Assembly (NCBI GenBank): GCA_023250795.1
Contig: JAHFAB010000134.1
Span: 1 to 5,955, forward strand
Length of the DNA: 5,955 bases
DNA from: Bacteriovoracaceae bacterium
GTDB taxonomy: Bacteria > Bdellovibrionota > UBA1018
Direction of reading: 5' to 3'
Every line of letters begins with the position of its first letter. Position 1 is the first letter of the stretch. This document shows positions 1 to 5,324 of this stretch, one piece after another. The translations under genes and the position numbers were made by a program. Below the pieces are notes generated by a model that made no database searches, was not told the DNA's origin, and worked only from the letters and a program-made list of their open reading frames with translations.

Positions 1-330
1 GCCAGGGCAGAGCTCATTCGAAAATATGCCCAAGCTTTTGTGCCTGTGAATCTTTACTCAGGCGAACGACTGACCACTGGAGACCTTCTAGTCTACCGGC
101 TCCCTTGGGATACGCTTGGACACGTTTTTATTATTAAAAACTATAATCCCAGTTCTCTTTTAGCTGAAGTACTTGAGGCCTCTCAATCTGCCGGAACCAT
201 TCGGGAGCGGACTTTCCCCCTTTCGACTGACCCTCACACTCAGAGCAGAAGACTTTTTCGACCGGGTCTTTTTACGTTGAGATTAAAACCCCTGAACAAC
301 AAAGGCTGTGCGTACAAAGGAAAATCATGA
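1..330 (+). CDS. C-terminal part of a probable NlpC/P60-like (papain-fold) cell-wall hydrolase, 5' end missing
   Basis: The reading frame is open from the first base, so only the last 109 residues are visible. The stretch TGDLLVYR (residues 26-33), then LGHVFIIKNY (39-48), then EVLEAS (57-62), follows the usual layout of the second half of NlpC/P60 and related amidase folds: a 'GDLL' strand, a 'GHV' strand carrying the catalytic histidine (here H41), and a strand ending in E-A-S. The catalytic cysteine would lie upstream, outside the window. Such enzymes cut peptide bonds in peptidoglycan and are normally exported; no export signal can be checked here. The stop codon overlaps the start of the next gene (ATGA), so the two are probably coupled. 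A GTG at 40 could be taken as a start, but the frame reads sensibly upstream of it, so a partial gene is preferred. The family call is inferred from motif order only. Confidence 0.5.
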   Translation, partial: ARAELIRKYAQAFVPVNLYSGERLTTGDLLVYRLPWDTLGHVFIIKNYNPSSLLAEVLEASQSAGTIRERTFPLSTDPHTQSRRLFRPGLFTLRLKPLNNKGCAYKGKS

Positions 331-812
331 TCAAACCGTGGATTTTACTTCTGAGCAGCATCTTACCTGGCTTCGCCTCTGCTGGGAGCTCTCACCCCTC
401 TCGGGCACCCCTCAAAACAGCAAACGATTTCAAAACCCCACTCGAAGTGGTCCAATATTACTGCGCACGGGATGCGGCTGGATTCATTTGGAACGGCATG
501 ACCGAGGCTGAAAGAAAAGCTTTTACTCTGTGGAAAGAAGCTCCCCAAAGCGAATCTTATTGGATTGCTGATCAATATGAAATCACCCCTCTTCAGACAC
601 CCTCAAACGACCAAGCACTCATCGAAGTTCACTACACACTCTCAGCGCAAAGTGACGCCCATGGAACGCATCTCCTCCCGGCACAAAAAGACCTGCGCGT
701 AGTTTTTGTCCTTAAAAAAATAAAGCAACAGTGGAAAATTGAGAAACCTGGAGCTGGCGAAATAGAGCCAGTGGTGGTTGGATCCAGTTTTCCACTTCGC
801 CAGGCGAAGTAG
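327..812 (+). CDS. Small exported protein of unknown function
   Basis: This 161-residue protein starts with a good Sec signal peptide: a short basic start (MIKPW), a hydrophobic core (ILLLSSILPGF) and a likely cut after ASA at residue 19, which would leave about 142 mature residues in the periplasm or outside. No lipobox cysteine is present. The mature part has TPLEVVQYYCARDAAGFIW (about residues 37-55), then alternating strands such as ALIEVHYTLSA and LRVVFVLKKIKQQWKIEKP. A helix followed by an antiparallel sheet ending in 'W-K-I' is typical of NTF2-like/SnoaL-like folds, but this is only a fold guess. The ATG overlaps the stop of the upstream gene by four bases and has AAAGG six bases before it, so this start is well supported. 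Pairing with a probable cell-wall hydrolase suggests an envelope role. The last codons and stop form an inverted repeat (794-810). I do not recognise a named family. Confidence 0.75.
   Translation: MIKPWILLLSSILPGFASAGSSHPSRAPLKTANDFKTPLEVVQYYCARDAAGFIWNGMTEAERKAFTLWKEAPQSESYWIADQYEITPLQTPSNDQALIEVHYTLSAQSDAHGTHLLPAQKDLRVVFVLKKIKQQWKIEKPGAGEIEPVVVGSSFPLRQAK
794..810. repeat. 17-bp inverted repeat over the end of the small exported protein gene
   Basis: Arms ACTTCGCC (794-801) and GGCGAAGT (803-810) are perfect 8-bp complements around a single A. As RNA this gives a stem of about seven pairs with a tight loop, ending on the first base of the TAG stop. No T-run follows on the + strand, so it is not a textbook intrinsic terminator. 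It might protect the 3' end or help a Rho-type stop between these convergent genes. Confidence 0.5.
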
Positions 813-840
813 TCCCTGCCATTGAGAGAAACTTAAGGCC

Positions 841-1509
841 TTACAGTTTATAGCCTAAAGAAATCCCAACATTTGGCCTCAAAATAGTACTAGAATTGAT
901 TATCGTTTCAGATACACCCGAACCATTGATCAGGGGATACTGGATTCGTCCTTCTGTCAGAGGCATTACCACTCCAACAACAAATTCGACTGAAAAACGA
1001 CTCTGGAAGTTTAACTGATATCCCACCTCAGCAGTGCTGAGTAAGTAATTCTGAGTTTGAGTCGCGTTAAGCTCAAGACCGATTCCTTTGTGCACCTTCT
1101 TACCGTTTAAGAGGACATAGTAAATTTTAGCTCGACCCAGAAAACCGCCTTCTTCATGATTTCCAATCAAATAATAACCTGTTCCAACTCCTAGACCAAT
1201 ATTTGTCTCCTTAACTTTGACTGGAGTTCCATCCACAGTCGAAACGACATCGTCATTTTCAGAAAGGGAATCAAGAACAAAGGTAGGTCCAAACATCCAA
1301 TGATCTTTGACAAAGAAGTCCATATTTATTCTGGTCAGTAAGTCCGTGCCTGATGACAGCAGATAGGTGAGAGCAGATACACCTAAATCCACTTGCAAAT
1401 TTGCAAACACAGGACTTTTTTCCTTTGACTCTGAAACTGAAACATCTGCAAATCCATTAGAAGAGAAAAAAGCTCCCATCAAAATAACAATCATTTTATA
1501 TTTTTTCAT
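841..1509 (-). CDS. Outer-membrane beta-barrel-like protein with signal peptide
   Basis: This encodes 222 residues from the ATG at 1509. That start is chosen because it gives a classic signal peptide (MKKYK, then MIVILMGAFF, likely cut after GFA at residue 21) and has GGAG nine bases upstream; longer in-frame starts would put hydrophobic residues ahead of the basic region. The mature protein is a run of amphipathic strands with frequent Gly and aromatic residues, for example VGTGYYLIG, FLGRAKIYYVLL, NYLLSTAEVGYQLNF, FSVEFVVGVVMPL and a final LRPNVGISLGYKL. This pattern fits a small 8- to 10-strand outer-membrane barrel. The last residue is Leu after Lys rather than the common C-terminal Phe or Tyr. 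No enzyme motif is seen. It is a single gene, converging on the + strand pair with a 28-bp gap and following an AT-rich leader with a possible sigma-54 promoter. Fold call moderate; specific role unknown. Confidence 0.7.
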   Translation of the reverse strand: MKKYKMIVILMGAFFSSNGFADVSVSESKEKSPVFANLQVDLGVSALTYLLSSGTDLLTRINMDFFVKDHWMFGPTFVLDSLSENDDVVSTVDGTPVKVKETNIGLGVGTGYYLIGNHEEGGFLGRAKIYYVLLNGKKVHKGIGLELNATQTQNYLLSTAEVGYQLNFQSRFSVEFVVGVVMPLTEGRIQYPLINGSGVSETIINSSTILRPNVGISLGYKL

Positions 1510-1532
1510 AACAAGAATCTCCAATTCAGCTA

Positions 1533-1554
1533 TTTTTGATATAATTATCAAAAA
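1533..1554. repeat. 22-bp palindrome in the leader of the beta-barrel gene
   Basis: Nine-base arms TTTTTGATA and TATCAAAAA flank a 4-base centre. The element lies 24-45 bases before the ATG at 1509 and just upstream of its GGAG. It could be a repressor or activator site in DNA, or an AU-rich hairpin near the 5' end of the mRNA. The outer bases AGC and GCT also pair if two bases bulge, which slightly favours an RNA hairpin. Confidence 0.5.
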
Positions 1555-1568
1555 GCTTCTTACCATCT

Positions 1569-1585
1569 AGCGATATTGATGCCAA
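1569..1585 (-). promoter_or_regulatory. Candidate sigma-54 (-24/-12) promoter for the beta-barrel gene
   Basis: On the - strand the sequence TTGGCATCAATATCGCT has GG and GC separated by exactly ten bases. It matches the sigma-54 consensus YTGGCAC-N5-TTGCW except at two positions (T for C in the first block, C for T in the second). Transcription would begin near 1559, giving a leader of about 50 bases that contains the 22-bp palindrome. No good sigma-70 pair was found nearby: TTGGCA with a 17-bp spacer leads only to TAAGAA. No activator site was recognised, so this remains a candidate. Confidence 0.35.
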
Positions 1586-1677
1586 GCGTTAAATTAATGT
1601 AGAAACGTTATTGTTTTCTATATATTTCAATAAGTTAGATATAAAAACTCGGATTGTGAAAATTTTCTAGTTTCGTT

Positions 1678-1706
1678 TAAGACTGTCTAAGTTTTAGACA
1701 GTCTTA
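1678..1706 (-). terminator. Hairpin over the stop codon of the PIN toxin gene, possible terminator
   Basis: A perfect 13-bp stem (1678-1690 with 1694-1706) closes on a 3-base loop. On the - strand it begins just before the last codons of the toxin gene and contains its TAA stop. The bases after the stem on the - strand are A-rich (AAACGAAAC) rather than a T-run, so it lacks the usual intrinsic-terminator tail. It may be a weak or factor-dependent terminator, or a 3' stabilising hairpin for the toxin-antitoxin transcript. Confidence 0.4.
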
Positions 1707-2104
1707 TGTAATAATTTCAAAAAATCCCTGGGGTTCAAAATTTTCACTCGCATGACTATACCCAGAACAAGTAGGTCGCTATCTCCACTCACAAGATAAT
1801 GCGCCCTCCCAGCAATTGCACTATCTATAAATTTGTCATCTTGGTGATCTCTGCAAAGATGGAAAGATTTTTTGATGGCAACAATTTTAATGTTTGAAGA
1901 AAGCACAAAAGCCCATTCTCGATATAAATCTAATCGATCTACTTTTTGAGCAATCCGAAAAATAACTTTCAGATATTCATCTAAAGTCAAATCTGAAGCA
2001 ACAACTTCAATGTCCTGTTTTCTCCATAAATCCAAAATCTTTAGAGGTACACCGCCCCAAAAAATACCAGAAACAAGAACATTGGTATCAACTACGACTT
2101 TCAC
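1694..2104 (-). CDS. PIN-domain ribonuclease toxin of a toxin-antitoxin pair
   Basis: This is a 136-residue single-domain PIN protein of the COG1569-like 'putative toxin component, PIN family', a relative of VapC. It begins MKVVVDTNVLVSGI, with the metal-binding Asp at residue 6 and the conserved Asn at 8. E43 in LTLDEY, D86/D89/D90 in CRDHQDDKF, D94, and D108/D110 in LVSGDSDLL complete the acidic set that binds Mg2+ or Mn2+ in these nucleases. All key acids are present and the length is normal, so the gene looks intact. Family members cut RNA and stop growth when not held by their antitoxin. The start is GTG at 2104, overlapping the antitoxin gene by 17 bases; AAAGAAAG upstream is a weak ribosome site, so translation probably depends on the antitoxin gene. 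GC is clearly lower than in lysC (about 27-40% in sampled lines against about 50%), which suggests acquisition by transfer. Confidence 0.88.
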   Translation of the reverse strand: MKVVVDTNVLVSGIFWGGVPLKILDLWRKQDIEVVASDLTLDEYLKVIFRIAQKVDRLDLYREWAFVLSSNIKIVAIKKSFHLCRDHQDDKFIDSAIAGRAHYLVSGDSDLLVLGIVMRVKILNPRDFLKLLHKTV

Positions 2105-2357
2105 TTCGAACTTTCTTTATTGTCTTTGCAATATAAGACTTCTTTAGACCGGCAGACTTTGCAGCTTTCTTACTTTCTTTAAGCAGTCTTTCAAAAACAT
2201 CTGCATCTGGAATCTCAACTGGCTTTAAAAGTAGGGTTGAACCATCCGTAAATACGGCCAATGGGGTTCCAGTGGTTAAACCCAGAGTATTTCTAAATTC
2301 ATACGGAATTACCACTTGCCCCTTAGAAGACATATTCGCCATTAATACTTTTCTCAT
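2088..2357 (-). CDS. AbrB/SpoVT-fold antitoxin of a toxin-antitoxin pair
   Basis: This 89-residue protein has an N-terminal swapped-hairpin DNA-binding domain: MSSKGQVVIPYEFRNTLGL (about residues 9-27), followed by GTPLAVFTDGSTLLLKPV. 'S-S-K-G-Q-V-V-I-P' is the hallmark of AbrB, MazE and VapB-type antitoxins. The rest (50-89) is a charged, lysine-rich helix and tail that would wrap the PIN toxin and block its active site. The ATG at 2357 is chosen because GGAGG (2363-2367) sits five bases before it; an earlier in-frame TTG at 2369 overlaps that ribosome site and is rejected. It precedes the toxin gene, the usual order, so antitoxin is made first. The promoter overlaps a palindrome that this protein probably binds to repress its own operon. 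The pairing with the toxin is strongly supported by overlap and family. Confidence 0.88.
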   Translation of the reverse strand: MRKVLMANMSSKGQVVIPYEFRNTLGLTTGTPLAVFTDGSTLLLKPVEIPDADVFERLLKESKKAAKSAGLKKSYIAKTIKKVRSESRS

Positions 2358-2370
2358 CACGGCCTCCAAT

Positions 2371-2393
2371 GTAAGATAATCTTACTTTCTTAC
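2371..2393. promoter_or_regulatory. Probable operator for toxin-antitoxin autorepression
   Basis: GTAAGATAATCTTAC (2371-2385) is a palindrome with 7-bp arms around one base. It covers the -10 box and the expected start of transcription. A third half-site, CTTAC (2389-2393), follows in the spacer, in the same orientation as the right arm and eight bases from it. Repeated half-sites over the promoter are typical of antitoxin or toxin-antitoxin complex binding. Binding by this antitoxin is inferred. Confidence 0.6.
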
Positions 2394-2407
2394 ATTTTGT
2401 TTGTCAA
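2379..2407 (-). promoter_or_regulatory. Promoter of the toxin-antitoxin operon
   Basis: A perfect -35 box TTGACA (2402-2407 on the - strand) is followed by a 17-bp spacer and the -10 box TAAGAT (2379-2384, four of six consensus bases). Transcription should start near 2372, leaving a leader of about 15 bases that holds the GGAGG ribosome site. The -35 box begins only about 17 bases beyond the end of lysC, so there is no room for a terminator and lysC transcripts may also read through. Confidence 0.7.
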
Positions 2408-2423
2408 TAAAAACATATTTCGC

Positions 2424-3635
2424 TCACCCCAACCCAAATCCCCGATGTAAAACTCGCACGGCTTTTTTCTCCAATGCTCCGTCTATGAGGCAAGAAATTT
2501 TGATCTCAGAAGTGGTAATGAGTTTAATATTGATTTGAGCTCTCGCCAAGAGCTCAAACATCTTCGCCGCAACTCCGGGATGATGTTGCATCCCCACGCC
2601 CACAATACTGACTTTGGCCAAATCTTTTTCTTGCACAATCCGCACTGCACCCCCGATTTTTTTCAAAACTCTTGCAGCCTTCAGCTGATCAGTCCCAGAA
2701 ACCGTAAAACTCAAAGAAAGTTTTCCAGCCGTTGGTATATCTTGGACAATAATATCCACATCAATGGCCGCCTTGGCGAGCGCCCCAAAAATCCCAGCCG
2801 CCATCCCAGGACGATCTGGAACATTTTGTAACGAAAATTTGACCTGAGCAGAGTCCGACGCAATCCCAGAAACCACCACTTTTTCCAAGCCACCTAAAAG
2901 TTTTTTTGAAACCACCATCGTACCTTCTCCTGTGTGAAAACTCGAACGAACATGAATGGGCATGTTGAACTTAGCTGCAAGCTCCACCGAACGAATTTGC
3001 AAAACCTTGGCGCCAAGACCGGCCAACTCCATCATTTCTTCATAGGATATGTGACTGATTTTCCGAGCCTCTGGGCAAACTCTAGGATCACTCGTAAAAA
3101 CCCCATCGACATCCGTATAGATTTCACAAACCTGGGCACCCAGGGCAATGGCAATCGCCACCGCGCTCGTGTCAGATCCTCCACGCCCCAAAGTTGTAAT
3201 ATTATTTTCCAAATCCATCCCCTGAAATCCTGCAATCACTGGGATCACACCTTTTGCAATTTCTTTTTTCAAAACCTGGGTGTTAATCTTATAAATTCTG
3301 GCTTTAGAGTAAACACTGTCTGTGTAAATTCCCACCTGGTATCCTAAAAATCCACGCCCAGAAAACGGCTTCAAAGTGTTCAGAGCCAAACTCACCAAAC
3401 CCACCGCCGCCTGTTCCCCACTGGCGAGAAGAAGATCGTAGTCTCGCGAATCAGGAATAGGGTTGACCTTTTTGGCTAACCCAACTAAACGATTGGTCTC
3501 TCCCGCCATTGCAGAAACCACAACGACTACTTTGTCTCCCTTTTTCTGAGCTTTCAGAGCAAGACGAGCTACATTCTGAATGCGCTCAATCGATCCCACC
3601 GAAGTTCCGCCAAATTTTTTTACGATTAAGGACAT
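2424..3635 (-). CDS. lysC: Aspartate kinase (aspartokinase)
   Basis: This enzyme phosphorylates L-aspartate with ATP, the first step toward lysine/diaminopimelate, methionine and threonine, in the cytoplasm. The protein is 403 residues, normal for the monofunctional lysC/ask type. Residues 1-235 are the amino-acid kinase domain, with KKFGGTSVG (6-14), the aspartate-binding region TTLGRGGSDTSAVA (147-160), and EIYTDVDGVFTSDPR (171-185) for nucleotide binding. Residues about 255-403 are two ACT domains (VPDRPGMAAGIFGALA and VSIVGVGMQHHPGVAAKMFELLA), where lysine and/or threonine normally exert feedback. The ATG at 3635 is preferred because it puts the family start MSLIVKKFGGTSVG at residue 1; a GTG eight codons earlier lies inside the upstream gene. 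Starting four bases after the upstream stop without a clear ribosome site suggests coupling. No homoserine dehydrogenase or DAP decarboxylase fusion is present. An internal start at 2918 could give a separate regulatory subunit. Confidence 0.96.
   Translation of the reverse strand: MSLIVKKFGGTSVGSIERIQNVARLALKAQKKGDKVVVVVSAMAGETNRLVGLAKKVNPIPDSRDYDLLLASGEQAAVGLVSLALNTLKPFSGRGFLGYQVGIYTDSVYSKARIYKINTQVLKKEIAKGVIPVIAGFQGMDLENNITTLGRGGSDTSAVAIAIALGAQVCEIYTDVDGVFTSDPRVCPEARKISHISYEEMMELAGLGAKVLQIRSVELAAKFNMPIHVRSSFHTGEGTMVVSKKLLGGLEKVVVSGIASDSAQVKFSLQNVPDRPGMAAGIFGALAKAAIDVDIIVQDIPTAGKLSLSFTVSGTDQLKAARVLKKIGGAVRIVQEKDLAKVSIVGVGMQHHPGVAAKMFELLARAQINIKLITTSEIKISCLIDGALEKKAVRVLHRGFGLG
2916..2931 (-). 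promoter_or_regulatory. Internal ribosome binding site and ATG inside lysC (possible beta-subunit start)
   Basis: On the - strand AGGAG (2927-2931) lies eight bases before an in-frame ATG (2916-2918, codon 240). Translation from there would give 164 residues holding just the two ACT domains. In the alpha2beta2 aspartate kinases of Bacillus subtilis and Corynebacterium glutamicum a beta subunit is made from an internal start at nearly this place. The site is better than the one before the full-length start. Use in this organism is inferred. Confidence 0.5.
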
Positions 3636-3639
3636 GGAA

Positions 3640-4236
3640 TTAGTGTTTTTTCTTTTCACTGCTTGGGCCTGTCACAAAAAGTTTCTTCGTCTCTTCTTCT
3701 TCTTCTGCCAAACGTGCTGCCCTATTGGGGTCGTTCTTCTCTAACCAATGATCGGCCAACCCTTCGAGTACAGGATTTGCTTTATCCATCATGACGTAAA
3801 CTTTGTTCTGATCGATAGATAGAACTGTCCATTCAAAACCCCCTGTTTGCTCTCCACTAAAAAAAGAATCAAAAATACTCCCCACCGCGTCCACGCAAAG
3901 CCCCAAAAGATCTTGGACTGTGGGAGCGCTCGCCTTCGGATCAAAATCACTGCTCGCGTACACAGAGGAGGCAGCTAATAGGCCTGGCCTAAAGAGCGAA
4001 ACAGAGAGGACAATCTCATCGGGATAAATCGCTCCAGACACATAAAACCTGGCAGGTACCCCCTTCACCTTCACATCTTCCGGCTCATTTTCCGCCTCAG
4101 GCCCCATTTTTTTTAACTCCGCATCATAATGAGTCGTGAAAAGTTCAGTGACCATTTTGAGATAATCTGAGGGGAGAGGGCTAGATTTGGTCAACTGAGT
4201 CGGATTCAGACGACGGGTTTTGTTCGAGGTATCCAT
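3640..4236 (-). CDS. Conserved-looking cytoplasmic protein of unknown function between htrA-like gene and lysC
   Basis: This 198-residue protein has no signal peptide or membrane segment, so it is probably cytoplasmic. It begins with a polar segment, then a helix (SDYLKMVTELFTTHYDAELKKM, about 23-44). Next come likely beta strands (ARFYVSGAIYPDEIVLSVSLF), a helix around PTVQDLLGLCVDAVGSIFDSFF (about 105-126), two more strands (FEWTVLSIDQNKVYVMMDK) and a charged tail (AARLAEEEEETKK ... EKKKH). The alpha-beta pattern suggests a compact single domain, and no catalytic motif is apparent. Its ATG overlaps the TAA of the protease gene by one base (TAATG) and has AGGGG about eight bases upstream, so the start is firm and translation is probably coupled. 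It ends four bases before the lysC ATG. I do not recognise the family; a role in regulation or protein handling would be a guess from position alone. Confidence 0.75.
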   Translation of the reverse strand: MDTSNKTRRLNPTQLTKSSPLPSDYLKMVTELFTTHYDAELKKMGPEAENEPEDVKVKGVPARFYVSGAIYPDEIVLSVSLFRPGLLAASSVYASSDFDPKASAPTVQDLLGLCVDAVGSIFDSFFSGEQTGGFEWTVLSIDQNKVYVMMDKANPVLEGLADHWLEKNDPNRAARLAEEEEETKKLFVTGPSSEKKKH

Positions 4237-5324
4237 TAGATAATCCCCTGAGGCAGCTCTTCTACCCGAGGGGGGAGCTCTTCTAATTTAATTCGAATCT
4301 CTAAGGTCTTCTTCCCTCTTTTGATTTTCAGCTGAGCGGTTTCTTTCGGGCGATGTTTGGAAAGTAATTTCTCTAAGTCATTGCGCTCCTCGACCGCAGT
4401 GCCATCTAGGGCGGTGATAATGTCACCTTGTTTAATCCCGGCATTTTCAGCAGGCCCATCCTGGACCAAATTATAAACCAGCAGCCCTTTGGATACGCTC
4501 AGGTGATAATACTGTTCTATTGCAGGATTAATTCTTTCACTCAAAACGCCCAACCAAGGCCTCGGAACTCGTCCATAGCGTTTGAGGTCACTCAGAATCA
4601 CCTTCGCTTCGTTGATGGGAATTGCAAATCCAAGCCCCCCACTTTGACCCGTCCTCGAAAAAATAACGGCGTTAATGCCAATCACTTCGTCTTTTAGATT
4701 AAACAGAGGTCCTCCGCTATTTCCCGGATTGATCGAGGCGTCTGTCTGGAGGTAATTATCGAATGGGCCGAGACCGATCGTACGATTTTTCGCGCTAATA
4801 ATCCCCATCGTCACTGTGTGCTGTAAACCAAAGGGATTGCCCACGGCAAAAACCGGCTCCGCAATTCTCACCGCATCCGAATTTCCCATCTGTACTGGAA
4901 AAAGCTTGGGAGGGACTTTCCCCTTTTGATCTTGTATTTGAATGAGCGCCAAGTCCATCTTTGGATCCTTGCCAATGATTTTCGCACGAAACTGTCTCTT
5001 ATCTTGTAAAGTCACCATCACTTCATTGGCCTGGGAAACTACGTGATTATTCGTCAAAACGTAGCCGTCTTCGTCAATCAAAAAACCCGAACCCAGAGAT
5101 GTCTGCTTTCTTTCTTGAGGAAGCCCCCAAAACTGCATGAAATCTTCCCAACCGTTGACTCGATAATTAATGACGGTGGTGGAGCTGATGTTCATCACTC
5201 CGGGGAGCACTTTTTCCACAAGGTCAGGGAGATTCGCTGGGGGAAGGGGCGAGGCCTGAGCATTGATTAAGAAAAAAATACTTAAATAAAAAGCACACAT
5301 ATGAAAAAGTGAACTAAAATCCAC
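4236..5324 (-). CDS. HtrA/DegS-like trypsin-fold serine protease with one PDZ domain
   Basis: This envelope protease probably degrades misfolded proteins or cuts a signalling substrate. Counting from the GTG at 5324 (362 residues), the catalytic triad is H94 in TNNHVV, D124 in MDLALI and S203 in PGNSGGPL, all in standard HtrA contexts; oxyanion-region and activation-loop segments (SLGSGFLI, AVGNPFGL, GLGFAIPI) are also present. Residues about 257-349 form a single PDZ domain (PWLGVLSERI, GLLVYNLVQDGPAENAGIKQGDIITALDG). One PDZ and about 360 residues resemble DegS more than two-PDZ DegP. The N-terminus is a hydrophobic segment (FYLSIFFLI) ending AQA, which could be a cut signal peptide or a membrane anchor; it has few basic residues. 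The start is uncertain: GTG 5324 has AAGGAG three bases before it and overlaps the upstream gene by 11 bases, ATG 5300 lacks a close ribosome site, and TTG 5363 lies deeper in the upstream gene. The protease identity is firm. Confidence 0.93.
   Translation of the reverse strand: MDFSSLFHMCAFYLSIFFLINAQASPLPPANLPDLVEKVLPGVMNISSTTVINYRVNGWEDFMQFWGLPQERKQTSLGSGFLIDEDGYVLTNNHVVSQANEVMVTLQDKRQFRAKIIGKDPKMDLALIQIQDQKGKVPPKLFPVQMGNSDAVRIAEPVFAVGNPFGLQHTVTMGIISAKNRTIGLGPFDNYLQTDASINPGNSGGPLFNLKDEVIGINAVIFSRTGQSGGLGFAIPINEAKVILSDLKRYGRVPRPWLGVLSERINPAIEQYYHLSVSKGLLVYNLVQDGPAENAGIKQGDIITALDGTAVEERNDLEKLLSKHRPKETAQLKIKRGKKTLEIRIKLEELPPRVEELPQGII

Noticed and set aside
1600..1680. Sigma-70 promoter in the AT-rich leader (TTGAAA and TATA-like strings)
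   Set aside because: No -35/-10 pair with 16-18 bp spacing reached a convincing match; isolated TATA-like strings are expected by chance in such AT-rich DNA.
2424..2450. G-rich runs on the - strand at the end of lysC, possible G-quadruplex
   Set aside because: Only three runs of three or more G are close enough; a fourth is missing, so a standard intramolecular quadruplex is not supported.
2934..3347. A 137-codon open frame on the + strand opposite lysC
   Set aside because: It lies wholly inside the firmly identified aspartate kinase gene, has no recognisable domain, and its composition is what the complementary strand of a real gene gives.
4236..4290. Repeated GAAGAGCT motif at the end of the protease gene
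   Set aside because: It encodes the repeated EELP of the protein tail and is too short and diverged to be a separate repeat element.
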